Source: Chloroflexota bacterium (GTDB taxonomy: Bacteria; Chloroflexota; Anaerolineae; UBA3071). From it: a DNA stretch of 35,489 nt. Shown piece by piece: positions 15,701 to 23,072 of the stretch (positions are counted from its first letter, which is position 1; every line of letters begins with the position of its first letter). Position numbers and translations under genes: made by a program. The DNA is taken from contig JACNHM010000291.1 in the NCBI GenBank assembly GCA_014383605.1, forward strand, positions 1-35,489. The letters are read 5' to 3'. The notes below the pieces were generated by a model. It was not told the DNA's origin. It was given only the letters and a program-made list of their open reading frames with translations, and did not search any database.

Positions 15701-18700
15701 GGCGGCGTCACTATGGAGCCGGTGGAGATCGTCGTGAACTGGCAGAAGGATCAGGACCCAATGAAAGCCAAAATGACCCAATACGGCATCGTCGAGTGGC
15801 CCGATAAGCCCCAGATCCACGCGTCGGGGGCGCGGGTCAACCTGATACACGACGGCGTGAGCGACGGGTTCCAGCCCTCGGGCGGGCAGGCCTTCGAAGG
15901 CCTCAATCCGAAGGAGGACGTGACAGTGTTGACTGCCGGCGTCTTCACGCGAACGGAATTGACGGACTTGAATAATCCAGGCGATTCGTACTCCGTCCTG
16001 CAGTTCGTGAAGGGCGCTCAGGCCAATATCATGCTGAAGGTGCAGGTGGTGAAAACAGTGGGCTGGAACACGCCAGGCGTCAGGGACGTGCGGGAGGAAC
16101 GGGCCGTCTGCGAGATCGGCCGCGAGATCCGCTACCGGTCGTTCGAGGACGCCGTCGGCACGCTCCCCGGCCACGAAGATCCCCAAGGCCTGGCCGGCCA
16201 GATCCTGGAGGGCGACGCCTTTGACGGCATCCGCACCACCGCTGACCTGGCCTGGGCGCAGAACACGGTGGATAACCTCATTCCCCCCGCCCACATCCAG
16301 GACACCCGCGAGGGGCCCATCATCCCTATTTTGAACACAGCGCCGACACAGCTCAGTGGCGACTTGGTCACCGGTGACCACGATCTGCGTATCGCCTGGT
16401 ACCGGCCGGACGGGCGCAACGTGGCCTGGCCACTGAAAACGGTGGGCTACCGCTGTGATTGGCCGGCCGATCCGCCGGAGATCGTGATCGCCAGCGAGCT
16501 GGGCTCGGAGGTCGGTGGCCAGCCAGTCTTGAGCTCTGATCGCTACAGCGACCTCGCGATTTATCACCAGCCTGACCCGACGCTGCCGGGCTTCAACCCC
16601 AACGACGAGCACGCGCTGCTGGCATCGTCGAACCTGGGCAACTCGGCCCCCGCTCTGTACGCCCTGCGTACTGACCTGTGGGATCCGCAGAACAAAGAGG
16701 AGACGAGCGAACCTTACGCCCTGCTCAAGTACCGCGATCCGCGAGAGGATGACCAGATCAAGATCCAGATCTACAAGGTTGTCCTGACTCGCGCGGCGGA
16801 GGAAATCACCGACATCACACCCGACCCCGGCACAATCACCCTCCTCGCCAGCACGGCCGCGGGGGTGGCGCGGTCGGAGACTGGCCACAGCGAGGTTTCC
16901 CAATCTCTAATCTCCAATCTCCAATCTCTAACAGTACGCGTTGCCGACGGCAATCTCCCCCCCGGCGGCGACGTCACCGTGCCCGTAGAGGCACTGGGTG
17001 CCCGCGACCTGCGGTCGGCCACCATCAAGGTGTCGTATGATCCGACGAAGCTCACACCGACGGCGTGTACCACCAATCGCCTGGACTTCGTGGAGCGACT
17101 CTACGGCCCGCAGATCAGCACCGACGGGCCGGCGCAGCCCTTCCGCACAGTGCACATGCGGGCCAGCCTCGACGCCGGCACGGATGCGCAGTACGAGTGG
17201 GACTTCGGTGACGGGACAACGCGCATCGCCGGTGATGAGGTCAGCCACGTGTACGGCGCGGTCGGGATGTATACCGTGATAGTGACGGCCACTAACGGTC
17301 TGTTTGACCCAGTGACAGCAGACACGCAGGTCGAGGTTGCAGAAGGTACGGTCCCCGGCTCCCTGGATGACGATGACACGACCGGCTGTCGGATCGAGGC
17401 AGATGGCGAATTGACCATCGAGCTCAAGTCGCGGAACAAGCACGGCCTGAGCGGGAACCTGCTGCTGAGCGAGCTGACTTTTGAGGCCGTTGGTGACCCG
17501 CCAGCGACGGACACCACCACCGATCTGGATCTCACGTCCATCAGCCTCTTCGGCCCGGGCTACGAAGAGCTGGGTTTCAACATCACCGCCGGCAACCCCA
17601 TCTACGCTCCCACACCGCTGCGGGGACTGCTCGACATCCAGCCCTGCGAGCAGACCCAGGCGGCGGATTTGGCAGCGCGGCCGTTCTGGAGGGACTTCAA
17701 GGACATGCTCTGGGCGCGGGCGGCGGGGGACATGCAGGTGCTGTACTTCTATCCGCTGCAGCCCGGCTTCTACCTGGCGGATGATCATGCAAAGGCTCTC
17801 GGTCTCGTCCAGCCCGATGATCCGAACGCGGTACTTAGCCCGGATGAGCGCGTGGGCAAGTGCGTGCCCTGGATGGACAAATTAACCACTGGTGTAGACG
17901 TTGACTTCAGGGACTATCTGGACACGACGGATCTACATGCCACGGTCTATCCCGTTGCCTACCACGCGGACTGGCCCGACCTGCCACCGCTGCTGAGCGT
18001 GGGCGAGACGGTGTACGAGCGCGCCAAGAGCGGCATCTCAGGCGTGGCCAACCAGTTGGCCGTCTCGCGCATCTACGACGACCTGGCGCCCGGATCGTGG
18101 AACAACGATGCGGAGAAGATCGTGATCGAAGGCGCCGAGGTGCAGCGGTCGCTGGCGGAGCTCATTGATCCCATCGGCGAGGTGCGGGTGCACCTGGACA
18201 TGAAGATCAACGACAACTGGAGCCTGCCCACCGAGATTCAGACCAAACGCCTGTTGTTCGGCGGCGGCCAGGCCGTCGTCGGCAACAAGACCAATCCCGA
18301 TCTGGCGTTGCCCTTCTCGCTGCGCAGCCGCATCCTGTTCGACGACAGCGTGGGCGAGCTTATTTTCCGGGGGTACTACGACGGTACGTCGCCGGAGTAC
18401 ATCAAAGGCGACCCGCTGCTGTTGCTGAACGTGATGTCGAAGTCCGACAAAACAAGATTGTGGAGTCTGTGTCCGGGCGGCGGCGACAGCTATCCCTTCG
18501 ATGACACCAACTGCGGGAAGTACAAGAAAGCCATCGAAGATCTCTATCACAAGACCCGCAATCCTCGACAGGTTGATCTGTGCCGAAAGCCGGACGGCAC
18601 GCTGTATCCGGACGGATCAAGAGATGACACTCAGTTGCCGAAGGATGGACAAGACCTGAACGATCTGATAGATGAGAAGGAGGGAGAAGACCCAGATTTC

Positions 18701-21700
18701 GATTACGATGAGTACAATAGTGCCTGTGAAGGGGACTCGTACCGTGACCTGGCGCCTGATACAGACTTCCTGATCAGCGTGCAAGATGCGGACGACAACG
18801 GCGTCCCCGAGCCCTACGAAGGCCTGGGCAAAGGCAAGGCCTTGAGCGCCGGCAACGCGGCGGGCACTGGCTACATCACCGTGGCCTACAACAACGACGC
18901 CAGCCTGGGCGGGCTGCCTGTGTCACTCCAGGTCATCAAGGTGGGCTGCACCAAGAACCACCTGGGCGAAGACAGCACCTATCGCGGCAACTTGCTGGTG
19001 ATCAAGTCGGACAACCTGTTCGACGAGAAGCTCACCCTGCGCCACACTGGCGACTTCGGCGGCCAGCCCGGCAACTTCGAGTTCGAGTGGTGGATCGCCG
19101 AGGTAGACGAGACGGGCGTCTCGCCCACGGCGCTGCCGCCCAACTACCCGTGGAAGAAGTGGACGCGACTGGAGCCTGGGACAGACGCCATCGGCCCCGA
19201 GATCACCATCGAGGGCGCCAATCCCACCACGCTGAGCGACAACTGGCTCATCATGCGCTACAAGAACTACCCCTGCTGCGGCAACAACTACCGCTGGAGC
19301 GCGTTTGCCGGCGATCCCTCGGCCAAACCGTCCGAGGTGCGGGGGCAACTCGCCGAGGGCTGGATCAAGCGCGTGGTCGGCGCGCTCAACCCCTTTGACA
19401 CACGGGTGGACGACTTCGTCAGCACGCCGGTCAACACCGCCGTGGACATGATCCGCCAGGCCGGCCCGCGCTACGAGGGCCCGGTGGCCATGAGCAACGA
19501 CCCCGACGTCCTCAACAGCATGGGCCTGATCGAAGCCTACCAGACGGTGCTGGACCGCGGGCGCGATCTGTCCATTGATTCCAGCATCAACCACCAGGGG
19601 GCCAACGCCGCGTTGCTGAACGTCACTTCCCGCATCGCCGACCTGTACATGCTGCTGGGCAACGACGCCTACATGGACGCCCTGGACCCGACGATTGGGC
19701 TGGGCACGAGCAGCGCGCTGGCCTCAAGGGCGCCGATCATCTTCTCATTCATGAACCAGTTCCGCTCCGACAGCTTCGGCCTGATAGACGAGGAACTGGG
19801 CCTGCTGCGCGGGCGGGACGAGACCCTGGGCGGAGTGGCTGCCGCGCCGACCTACAACCGCCTGACGTGGAACTTCACCAACGGCGACGGCGAGGTGGCC
19901 TACGTGATGAACTACAACACTAAGGACATGAACCAGGACGGCTTCGTCAACGAGGCCGACGCAGCCATCATGTACCCGCAGGGCCACGGGGACGCCTGGG
20001 GCCACCACCTGACGGCCATCAAGAAGTACTACGAACTGCTGCGGCACCCCAACTATACCTGGGTGCCGAGGGCGGAGCCGGTCAGCGTGGCCGGCGCGCC
20101 GGTGGTGGTGGACTACTACGACGAGCGCCGCTTCGCCATCTCCGCCGCAGCCAAGGCACGCATGGGGGCGGAGATCGTGGACCTCACCTACCGCAAGCAG
20201 TACTCGGACCCCGATAGCCAGGAGTACGTGGATAGCCACGTGGACGCCTCCGATGGCCGAAAGCGGGCCTGGGGCGTGGCCGACTGGGCCCGGCGCGCCG
20301 GGCAGGGCGCCTACTTCGACTGGGTGATGGCCAATGCCATCATCCCGCCGGAGGACGACCGCTACACCGATGTGCGCAAGATTGATCGCACGACGGTGCT
20401 GGAGATCGGTGAGGTCTCCGACCAGTACCGGCAGATCCAGAGTCAACTGGACGATGCCGACGGCGGGCTGAACCCGCTGGGGCTGGCCCAGGGCGCTGTG
20501 CTGTTCGACCTGGACCCATCCCTGATCGCAGGGGGCGTGACCCACTTCGAGCAGGTCTACGAGCGGGCCCTCGCCAGTCTGGGCAACACCTTGATCCTGT
20601 TCGACTACGCCAACGAGATGAAGATGGCGGAGCGCGCATCACAGGACGCGCGCCGTGGCTTCGTGACCACCATCATCGAAAAGGATACGGCGCTGATCAA
20701 CTCGTTGATCGAGCTCTTCGGCTACCCTTACGACGCCGACATCGGGGTGAACGGCACCTACCCTGAGGGCTACGACGGGCCCGACATCTACAACTACGAT
20801 CTGTGGGACCGCACCGAGCTGACGGATGCTGAGAAACGGTGTGGCGAAGACGAGATCAACGCTGGGCTGTGTGCTGCTGAGACGAAAACATATCTGGTCG
20901 GTTTCAATTCCATGCCTTGTATTAAGTTCTTCCCAGAGCCCATTGAGTCCACTCAAGATGGTGGGGACGTATGTAAGTCAATCGGTAACACTGAACCTCT
21001 GACCCTCACCGTCGAGTACCGGATCGGTGTTGGGCTGGACGCCGGCCGAGGTCGGTTCAGGCCGGAGTCCTGGCTCCCGGACAGCGCACGCAAGGCGCCG
21101 GGCGAGATCCAGAACGCGCTGCAGGCTCTCAACCAGGCGCGTCTGCAATACGAGATGGCGATCAGGGTCTATGAGAACCACGTTGAAAAGATGGTTTCGA
21201 CCCAGACGAAGATCGAAGAGCGAGCGGAATACCTCGACAAGAAACGCGAACTGAAACATGATGCAAGGTGGACAATATATGGCCTTGATCAGGCAATACG
21301 GCTTGGCAAGGCATTTGTGAGAGTTGCCAAGACCGTCGGTGCAACGTCGAAAGACTTTGCCGCCGCTACGAAGGAGTGTCCTCCGGAATCGCTTGGTATG
21401 TCCAATGATGCAACGTCAATAGCACGTTGTACCGTGTTGTATGTGGGGGCGGGCTTGAACTTGGGCAGCATGATTGTCTCTGACATTATCGAGGGGATCA
21501 TTGATCTCGAGGGATATGCGAAAGATGCGGCAAAGACTGCCCTGGAGGAGGAGCTATTCAATCTCGAAGCCGACTACGATCTCGAGCAGTACGCCAAGCA
21601 GATGGGAGGGCTGCTGCGGGAGGAACGACAGTTCAAACTGGCGCTGTACCTGGCCATGGACAGAGTCAACGGGGCACAGGGCAACTACGATGCCGCACTG

Positions 21701-22840
21701 CAGAAAGGGTTCCGCAAGCTTCAGGAGCTGATCCGCCTGCGCAAGCGCTGGGCCGGCCAGATCTCCGAGCAGCGCTACAGCGACATGGCCTACCGCATCT
21801 TCCAGAACGACGCCCTGCAGAAGTACCGCCAGCAGTTCGACCTGGCCCAGACCTACACCTACCTGACGGCGGCGGCCTACGACTACGAGACCAACCTGTC
21901 CCGCGACGATCCGGCCATGGGCAACCAGTTCCTGCGCAACATCGTCGGGGCGCGCACGCTGGGTGAGGTGAGGCTGCTGCGTCCCCTGCCGATCGAGCCC
22001 ATCGTCGGCTCCGGCGGCCTGGCCGACCCGCTGGGGCGCATGAAGGACAACTTCGAGGTGCTCAAGGGGCAGATGGGCTTCAACAACCCGCAGTTCGAGG
22101 CCAATCGCTTCTCACTGCGCAGCGAGCTCCTCCGCCTGCGCGACGACTCCGACACCAACTGGCGGCAGGAGTTGATGCGCTACTACACGCCCAACATCTA
22201 CAACCACGACGACGTTGCCCGGCTGGCCAAACAGCCCTACGGTGAGGTCGGCTCGCAGCCTGGGCTGGTCATCCCCATCGGCTCGACCGTCACCGAGGGC
22301 TTGAACTTCTTCGGGCAGCCGCTCGGCCCCGGCGACAGCGCGTACGACGCCACCCAGTTTGTGACCAAGATCGCCGCCGTCGGCGTCTGGTTCGAGGGCT
22401 ACGACACGGACCGCCTGGCCCAAACCCCGCGCGTGTACCTGCTGCCGGCGGGCAGCGACGTCGTCCGGCCGCGCAACACCAGCGGAACCCTGCGCTACTG
22501 GAACATCGTCGAGCAAATGCTGCCGGTGCCGCACCCCATCGGCCAGGCCGACCTGGAGAACCCAGACTGGATCGCGCGCAACGACGGCCTGGACGGGCAA
22601 CTGTTCGCCATCAAGCCGTATACCCGCTTCCGCGCCTACCCGTTTACCTCTGACTTCAGCGCGGACGAGATGAACACCGACACCCGTCTCATCGGCCGCT
22701 CGGTGTGGAACACCGAGTGGCTGCTGGTCATCCCCGGCACTACCCTGCTGGCCGACCCGCAGGTGGGGATCGAACGGTTCATCGAGGACGTGGACGACGT
22801 GTACATCTACTTCCAGACGTATGCGTATGCGGGGAATTAG
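9746..22840 (+). CDS. Giant 1: 4364-aa secreted beta-helix protein with CSLREA, anchor-Q, split cohesin and PKD
   Basis: After a signal peptide (MKTSRILRIRHLAMVALTLS...) come: CSLREA at about residues 135-164; Pmp-like parallel beta-helix repeats (GGGIYN, NSTISNNS) with a choice-of-anchor-Q close (NGGPTFTQALLEGSPAIDAG...DQRG...CDTGAFE, to about 641); a second CSLREA (about 646-679) with helix; third and fourth helix blocks (about 1057-1937) interrupted by cupredoxin-like domains (about 1606-1702 and 1821-1906); a cohesin-like domain (about 2396-2589) split by a PKD domain (YEWDFGDGT...VSHVYG). The remaining 1775 residues match no family I can name with confidence. They include an EF-hand-like loop (DMNQDGFVNEAD, about 3395), predicted helical segments (about 3786-3836, 3932-4006), a hydrophobic stretch (about 3894-3922) and a beta-rich end (IYFQTYAYAGN). 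It is presumably a surface adhesin or scaffold. Confidence 0.85.
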   Translation: MKTSRILRIRHLAMVALTLSLTLASVGSMAPAALGYDDGPGEMAGPGTPVAAAKLLPDDGDGVPNSVWPPAMPPQVTASEEDEVLSRASQAPWAARTRIAGSGTQTANGGPLWGNPAGDQDGRSRMEAASTDSVITVTTTADEFGSGAGCSLREAIQAANTDTAFGGCPAGSGADTITLPAGTYTLTIAGATEDANATGDLDILSDLTINGDDTDTTIIDAQGLDRVLHVHSGQTVSVNNVTMTEGQAPSPDDGGGIENSGGTVTLNNSTIISNTAAWCGGGIYNKGTVTLNNSTISSNHANGGGGGIHNYPGSTVTLNNSTISNNSADWRGGGIWVTLRGDVTITNSTISDNSTGGNGGGIENSDGTLTLNNSTVSNNSAERNGGGIYNEKGTVTLDHSTVISNSAEGSGGGIHNYTSCRLTLTSSSVSNNSAEGSGGGIYSYDFCSVGVSNSSVSNNSAGYRGGGIYNNEGGSLSVKNSTVSNNDAIDLGGGFFNKSSSAGVSNSTLSGNSASSGGGIYVMSGNFGVKSTIIAGNDASANDDCAFSVTSHGYNLVGDGTGCPHDGTGDQTVDPADVFDTVLSSLQDNGGPTFTQALLEGSPAIDAGFCLDLYDDPVLTDQRGMPRHGGCDTGAFETPRSPDELEVTTTADEFGENRSACSLREAVQAANTDMGFGGCFPGDGADTIILPAATYTLTIAGVNEDANATGDLDILSDLTINGDDRDTTIIDAQGLDRVLHVHSDQAVSVDNVTITGGQTPSGDNGGGIENSEGTVTVTNSTLSDNSADNAGGGINNDQGDVTVGNSTLSGNSAVYGGGIATSGTLTVTNSTVSDNSADNNGGGINNDQGDVTVGNSTLSGNSAVYGGGIATSSTLTIINSTISSNDAAQGGGGIHSGGGNTSIQFTTIALNTVSSGGANVQSDGGSVELFATIIANPLDGPNCDGDGLTSAASGYNRTSDSSCELHGADDQENVTIELGPLADNGGPTLTHRPAPSETVVDIMPRSVCESAFQNLGLDPKDQRGKDRPAWGIRQEGVTVVESEWKCDAGAVELGAEEHYVCGPPLLKGWDGGEPDFGEFGFRCAHTTAHDALQKAQTGDIIIISGVVTETVTVSKTVTIRGPATEESTPGTHMGIVQAALDEPDGDGAPGSVFTIIAGPSVTIEHLNIRHGDANQGGGINNAGDLTLEGVTIYASHAITGGAVYNSGTLMVTNSTIVSNTASSGAGIYSASTATVIHVTLADNDGSSIHNAGTAGSVVVSGTILSAPVSGSQCTGDVTSEGFNLVHGANCFSDQDLQTPLENNVTGDPVLGPLRDNGGPTLTRAISADSAAVEAGPLEADCAVETDQRGKGRPFDVPGGGGARCDIGAVEYGSDTLTVCEKCEADPDNGRFNDLQEALDRAMAGDTVAIEAGAYTGNFIAYKDMTLQHAGIDVAMLSQGQSVDVRAILQASERTIREQHHVLTETQASGLSGTVLTVQAYYPVTSTGSIAVTGDVTVTLTGLTMRHGLSRQGGGVYNVGHLHVIRSTISENAAVNELQDGITVTVEAQGGAIYNLGQLTLERSTISGNRSEFYGGAIYTVGSDSQDASVDVVASTIANNKAEKLPRQHVINITDAGFDPSAPTVDSGDEIQFQDRTAEKHWLEVPKGQGCTPEGLIEVPRMGAGLSEPLICTVSQGQVIVTVRDRDNPALSIQIEVNALSFKPQAHAIYATGRGDVTVARSIVVHSAGSGDNCEAQGLYASIGSGKYNLVSDSTCNLTDDTDLRPGQEGYGDVELGPLQDNNAIDHEDNLITGYTYSHALRPGSPAIDYIPPDPDVCGAASQHTINIASGNLDLTIEAGDIVQWTTNTVSRTIALNDGEANANLVAVPAGGSSRDVQLAEVGDYPYRVYKNDSRAEIAHGTIEVQSRTRETDQRGTTLPQRGTGGTYYCDVGAYEFSPWVVGQPLPRPPAAIGAQGPQWDVAEEQSYHAWSSATALDYALRPSPLGGVTMEPVEIVVNWQKDQDPMKAKMTQYGIVEWPDKPQIHASGARVNLIHDGVSDGFQPSGGQAFEGLNPKEDVTVLTAGVFTRTELTDLNNPGDSYSVLQFVKGAQANIMLKVQVVKTVGWNTPGVRDVREERAVCEIGREIRYRSFEDAVGTLPGHEDPQGLAGQILEGDAFDGIRTTADLAWAQNTVDNLIPPAHIQDTREGPIIPILNTAPTQLSGDLVTGDHDLRIAWYRPDGRNVAWPLKTVGYRCDWPADPPEIVIASELGSEVGGQPVLSSDRYSDLAIYHQPDPTLPGFNPNDEHALLASSNLGNSAPALYALRTDLWDPQNKEETSEPYALLKYRDPREDDQIKIQIYKVVLTRAAEEITDITPDPGTITLLASTAAGVARSETGHSEVSQSLISNLQSLTVRVADGNLPPGGDVTVPVEALGARDLRSATIKVSYDPTKLTPTACTTNRLDFVERLYGPQISTDGPAQPFRTVHMRASLDAGTDAQYEWDFGDGTTRIAGDEVSHVYGAVGMYTVIVTATNGLFDPVTADTQVEVAEGTVPGSLDDDDTTGCRIEADGELTIELKSRNKHGLSGNLLLSELTFEAVGDPPATDTTTDLDLTSISLFGPGYEELGFNITAGNPIYAPTPLRGLLDIQPCEQTQAADLAARPFWRDFKDMLWARAAGDMQVLYFYPLQPGFYLADDHAKALGLVQPDDPNAVLSPDERVGKCVPWMDKLTTGVDVDFRDYLDTTDLHATVYPVAYHADWPDLPPLLSVGETVYERAKSGISGVANQLAVSRIYDDLAPGSWNNDAEKIVIEGAEVQRSLAELIDPIGEVRVHLDMKINDNWSLPTEIQTKRLLFGGGQAVVGNKTNPDLALPFSLRSRILFDDSVGELIFRGYYDGTSPEYIKGDPLLLLNVMSKSDKTRLWSLCPGGGDSYPFDDTNCGKYKKAIEDLYHKTRNPRQVDLCRKPDGTLYPDGSRDDTQLPKDGQDLNDLIDEKEGEDPDFDYDEYNSACEGDSYRDLAPDTDFLISVQDADDNGVPEPYEGLGKGKALSAGNAAGTGYITVAYNNDASLGGLPVSLQVIKVGCTKNHLGEDSTYRGNLLVIKSDNLFDEKLTLRHTGDFGGQPGNFEFEWWIAEVDETGVSPTALPPNYPWKKWTRLEPGTDAIGPEITIEGANPTTLSDNWLIMRYKNYPCCGNNYRWSAFAGDPSAKPSEVRGQLAEGWIKRVVGALNPFDTRVDDFVSTPVNTAVDMIRQAGPRYEGPVAMSNDPDVLNSMGLIEAYQTVLDRGRDLSIDSSINHQGANAALLNVTSRIADLYMLLGNDAYMDALDPTIGLGTSSALASRAPIIFSFMNQFRSDSFGLIDEELGLLRGRDETLGGVAAAPTYNRLTWNFTNGDGEVAYVMNYNTKDMNQDGFVNEADAAIMYPQGHGDAWGHHLTAIKKYYELLRHPNYTWVPRAEPVSVAGAPVVVDYYDERRFAISAAAKARMGAEIVDLTYRKQYSDPDSQEYVDSHVDASDGRKRAWGVADWARRAGQGAYFDWVMANAIIPPEDDRYTDVRKIDRTTVLEIGEVSDQYRQIQSQLDDADGGLNPLGLAQGAVLFDLDPSLIAGGVTHFEQVYERALASLGNTLILFDYANEMKMAERASQDARRGFVTTIIEKDTALINSLIELFGYPYDADIGVNGTYPEGYDGPDIYNYDLWDRTELTDAEKRCGEDEINAGLCAAETKTYLVGFNSMPCIKFFPEPIESTQDGGDVCKSIGNTEPLTLTVEYRIGVGLDAGRGRFRPESWLPDSARKAPGEIQNALQALNQARLQYEMAIRVYENHVEKMVSTQTKIEERAEYLDKKRELKHDARWTIYGLDQAIRLGKAFVRVAKTVGATSKDFAAATKECPPESLGMSNDATSIARCTVLYVGAGLNLGSMIVSDIIEGIIDLEGYAKDAAKTALEEELFNLEADYDLEQYAKQMGGLLREERQFKLALYLAMDRVNGAQGNYDAALQKGFRKLQELIRLRKRWAGQISEQRYSDMAYRIFQNDALQKYRQQFDLAQTYTYLTAAAYDYETNLSRDDPAMGNQFLRNIVGARTLGEVRLLRPLPIEPIVGSGGLADPLGRMKDNFEVLKGQMGFNNPQFEANRFSLRSELLRLRDDSDTNWRQELMRYYTPNIYNHDDVARLAKQPYGEVGSQPGLVIPIGSTVTEGLNFFGQPLGPGDSAYDATQFVTKIAAVGVWFEGYDTDRLAQTPRVYLLPAGSDVVRPRNTSGTLRYWNIVEQMLPVPHPIGQADLENPDWIARNDGLDGQLFAIKPYTRFRAYPFTSDFSADEMNTDTRLIGRSVWNTEWLLVIPGTTLLADPQVGIERFIEDVDDVYIYFQTYAYAGN
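12091..12372. repeat. 150-bp near-perfect tandem duplication in the Giant 1 beta-helix
   Basis: The block beginning CAGCGACAACTCCGCCGACA at 12091 recurs at 12241, exactly 150 bp later. It continues nearly unchanged through the GATCAATAACG-like and CTCTCCGGGAACTCAGC segments to about 12370. It encodes 50 residues, about two helix coils. Near-identity at synonymous sites points to recent unequal crossover or slippage. Confidence 0.8.
16900..16927. repeat. Translated CCAATCT heptamer tract in a Giant 1 linker
   Basis: Four consecutive 7-bp units (CCAATCT, CTAATCT, CCAATCT, CCAATCT) encode part of SQSLISNLQSLT just before the cohesin domain. They are the reverse complement of the AGATTGG units in the intergenic tracts. 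Giant 2 keeps only about one and a half units at the same place (32709-32720). Confidence 0.8.
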
Positions 22841-22898
22841 AGGTTGGAGGTTGGAGGTTAGGGATTGGAGATTGGAGAGTGGTCAAGGTGAGGAATCT

Positions 22899-22961
22899 GC
22901 CACGAATTGCACGAATTAACACGAAAAATAAGAATTAGTGAAAATTCGTGTAATTCGTGGC
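22899..22961. repeat. Intact 19-bp inverted repeat (GCCACGAATT type)
   Basis: This palindrome could form a cruciform or RNA hairpin downstream of Giant 1. There is no T-run, so it is not a clear intrinsic terminator. In the copy before Giant 1 its left arm is split by the 24-bp insert. Confidence 0.7.
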
Positions 22962-23009
22962 AAAGAATTGATCGCTGAGGTAAGATTTGTTTATTCGTTG
23001 TTCCATTCG

Positions 23010-23039
23010 TTGACAGCAACCAAACCTAATCGCTAAACA
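23010..23039 (+). promoter_or_regulatory. Candidate promoter of Giant 2
   Basis: TTGACA and TAAACA are separated by 18 bp, identical in layout to the Giant 1 promoter candidate. The -10 box is weak, so this could instead be a binding site for another factor. Confidence 0.38.
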
Positions 23040-23072
23040 GATGCAACCACGAAAGTCGCAGAGGATTAAAAC

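Larger units (their letters stand above)
22841..23072. repeat. Intergenic region, copy 2: heptamer tract, 19-bp palindrome and giant-gene leader
   Basis: Six heptamers of the AGGTTGG/AGATTGG type fill 22841-22882. Then GCCACGAATTGCACGAATT (22899-22917) pairs with AATTCGTGTAATTCGTGGC (22943-22961) with one mismatch over a 25-nt loop. ATTCGTT repeats, TTGACA (23010-23015) and TAAACA (23034-23039) follow. A weak AGAGGA site (23060-23065) precedes ATG 23073. The same order is found before Giant 1. Confidence 0.85.

Noticed and set aside
15143..16903. 586-aa ORF on the - strand
   Set aside because: It lies antisense to Giant 1, has Arg/Val/His-rich composition typical of a high-GC shadow frame, no domain and no ribosome-binding site. 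The + frame is conserved in Giant 2.
21100..22840. Insecticidal Tc-toxin A-like C-terminus
   Set aside because: A long helical region followed by a beta-rich end recalls TcA superficially, but I see no specific motif, and no TcB/TcC partner is present.
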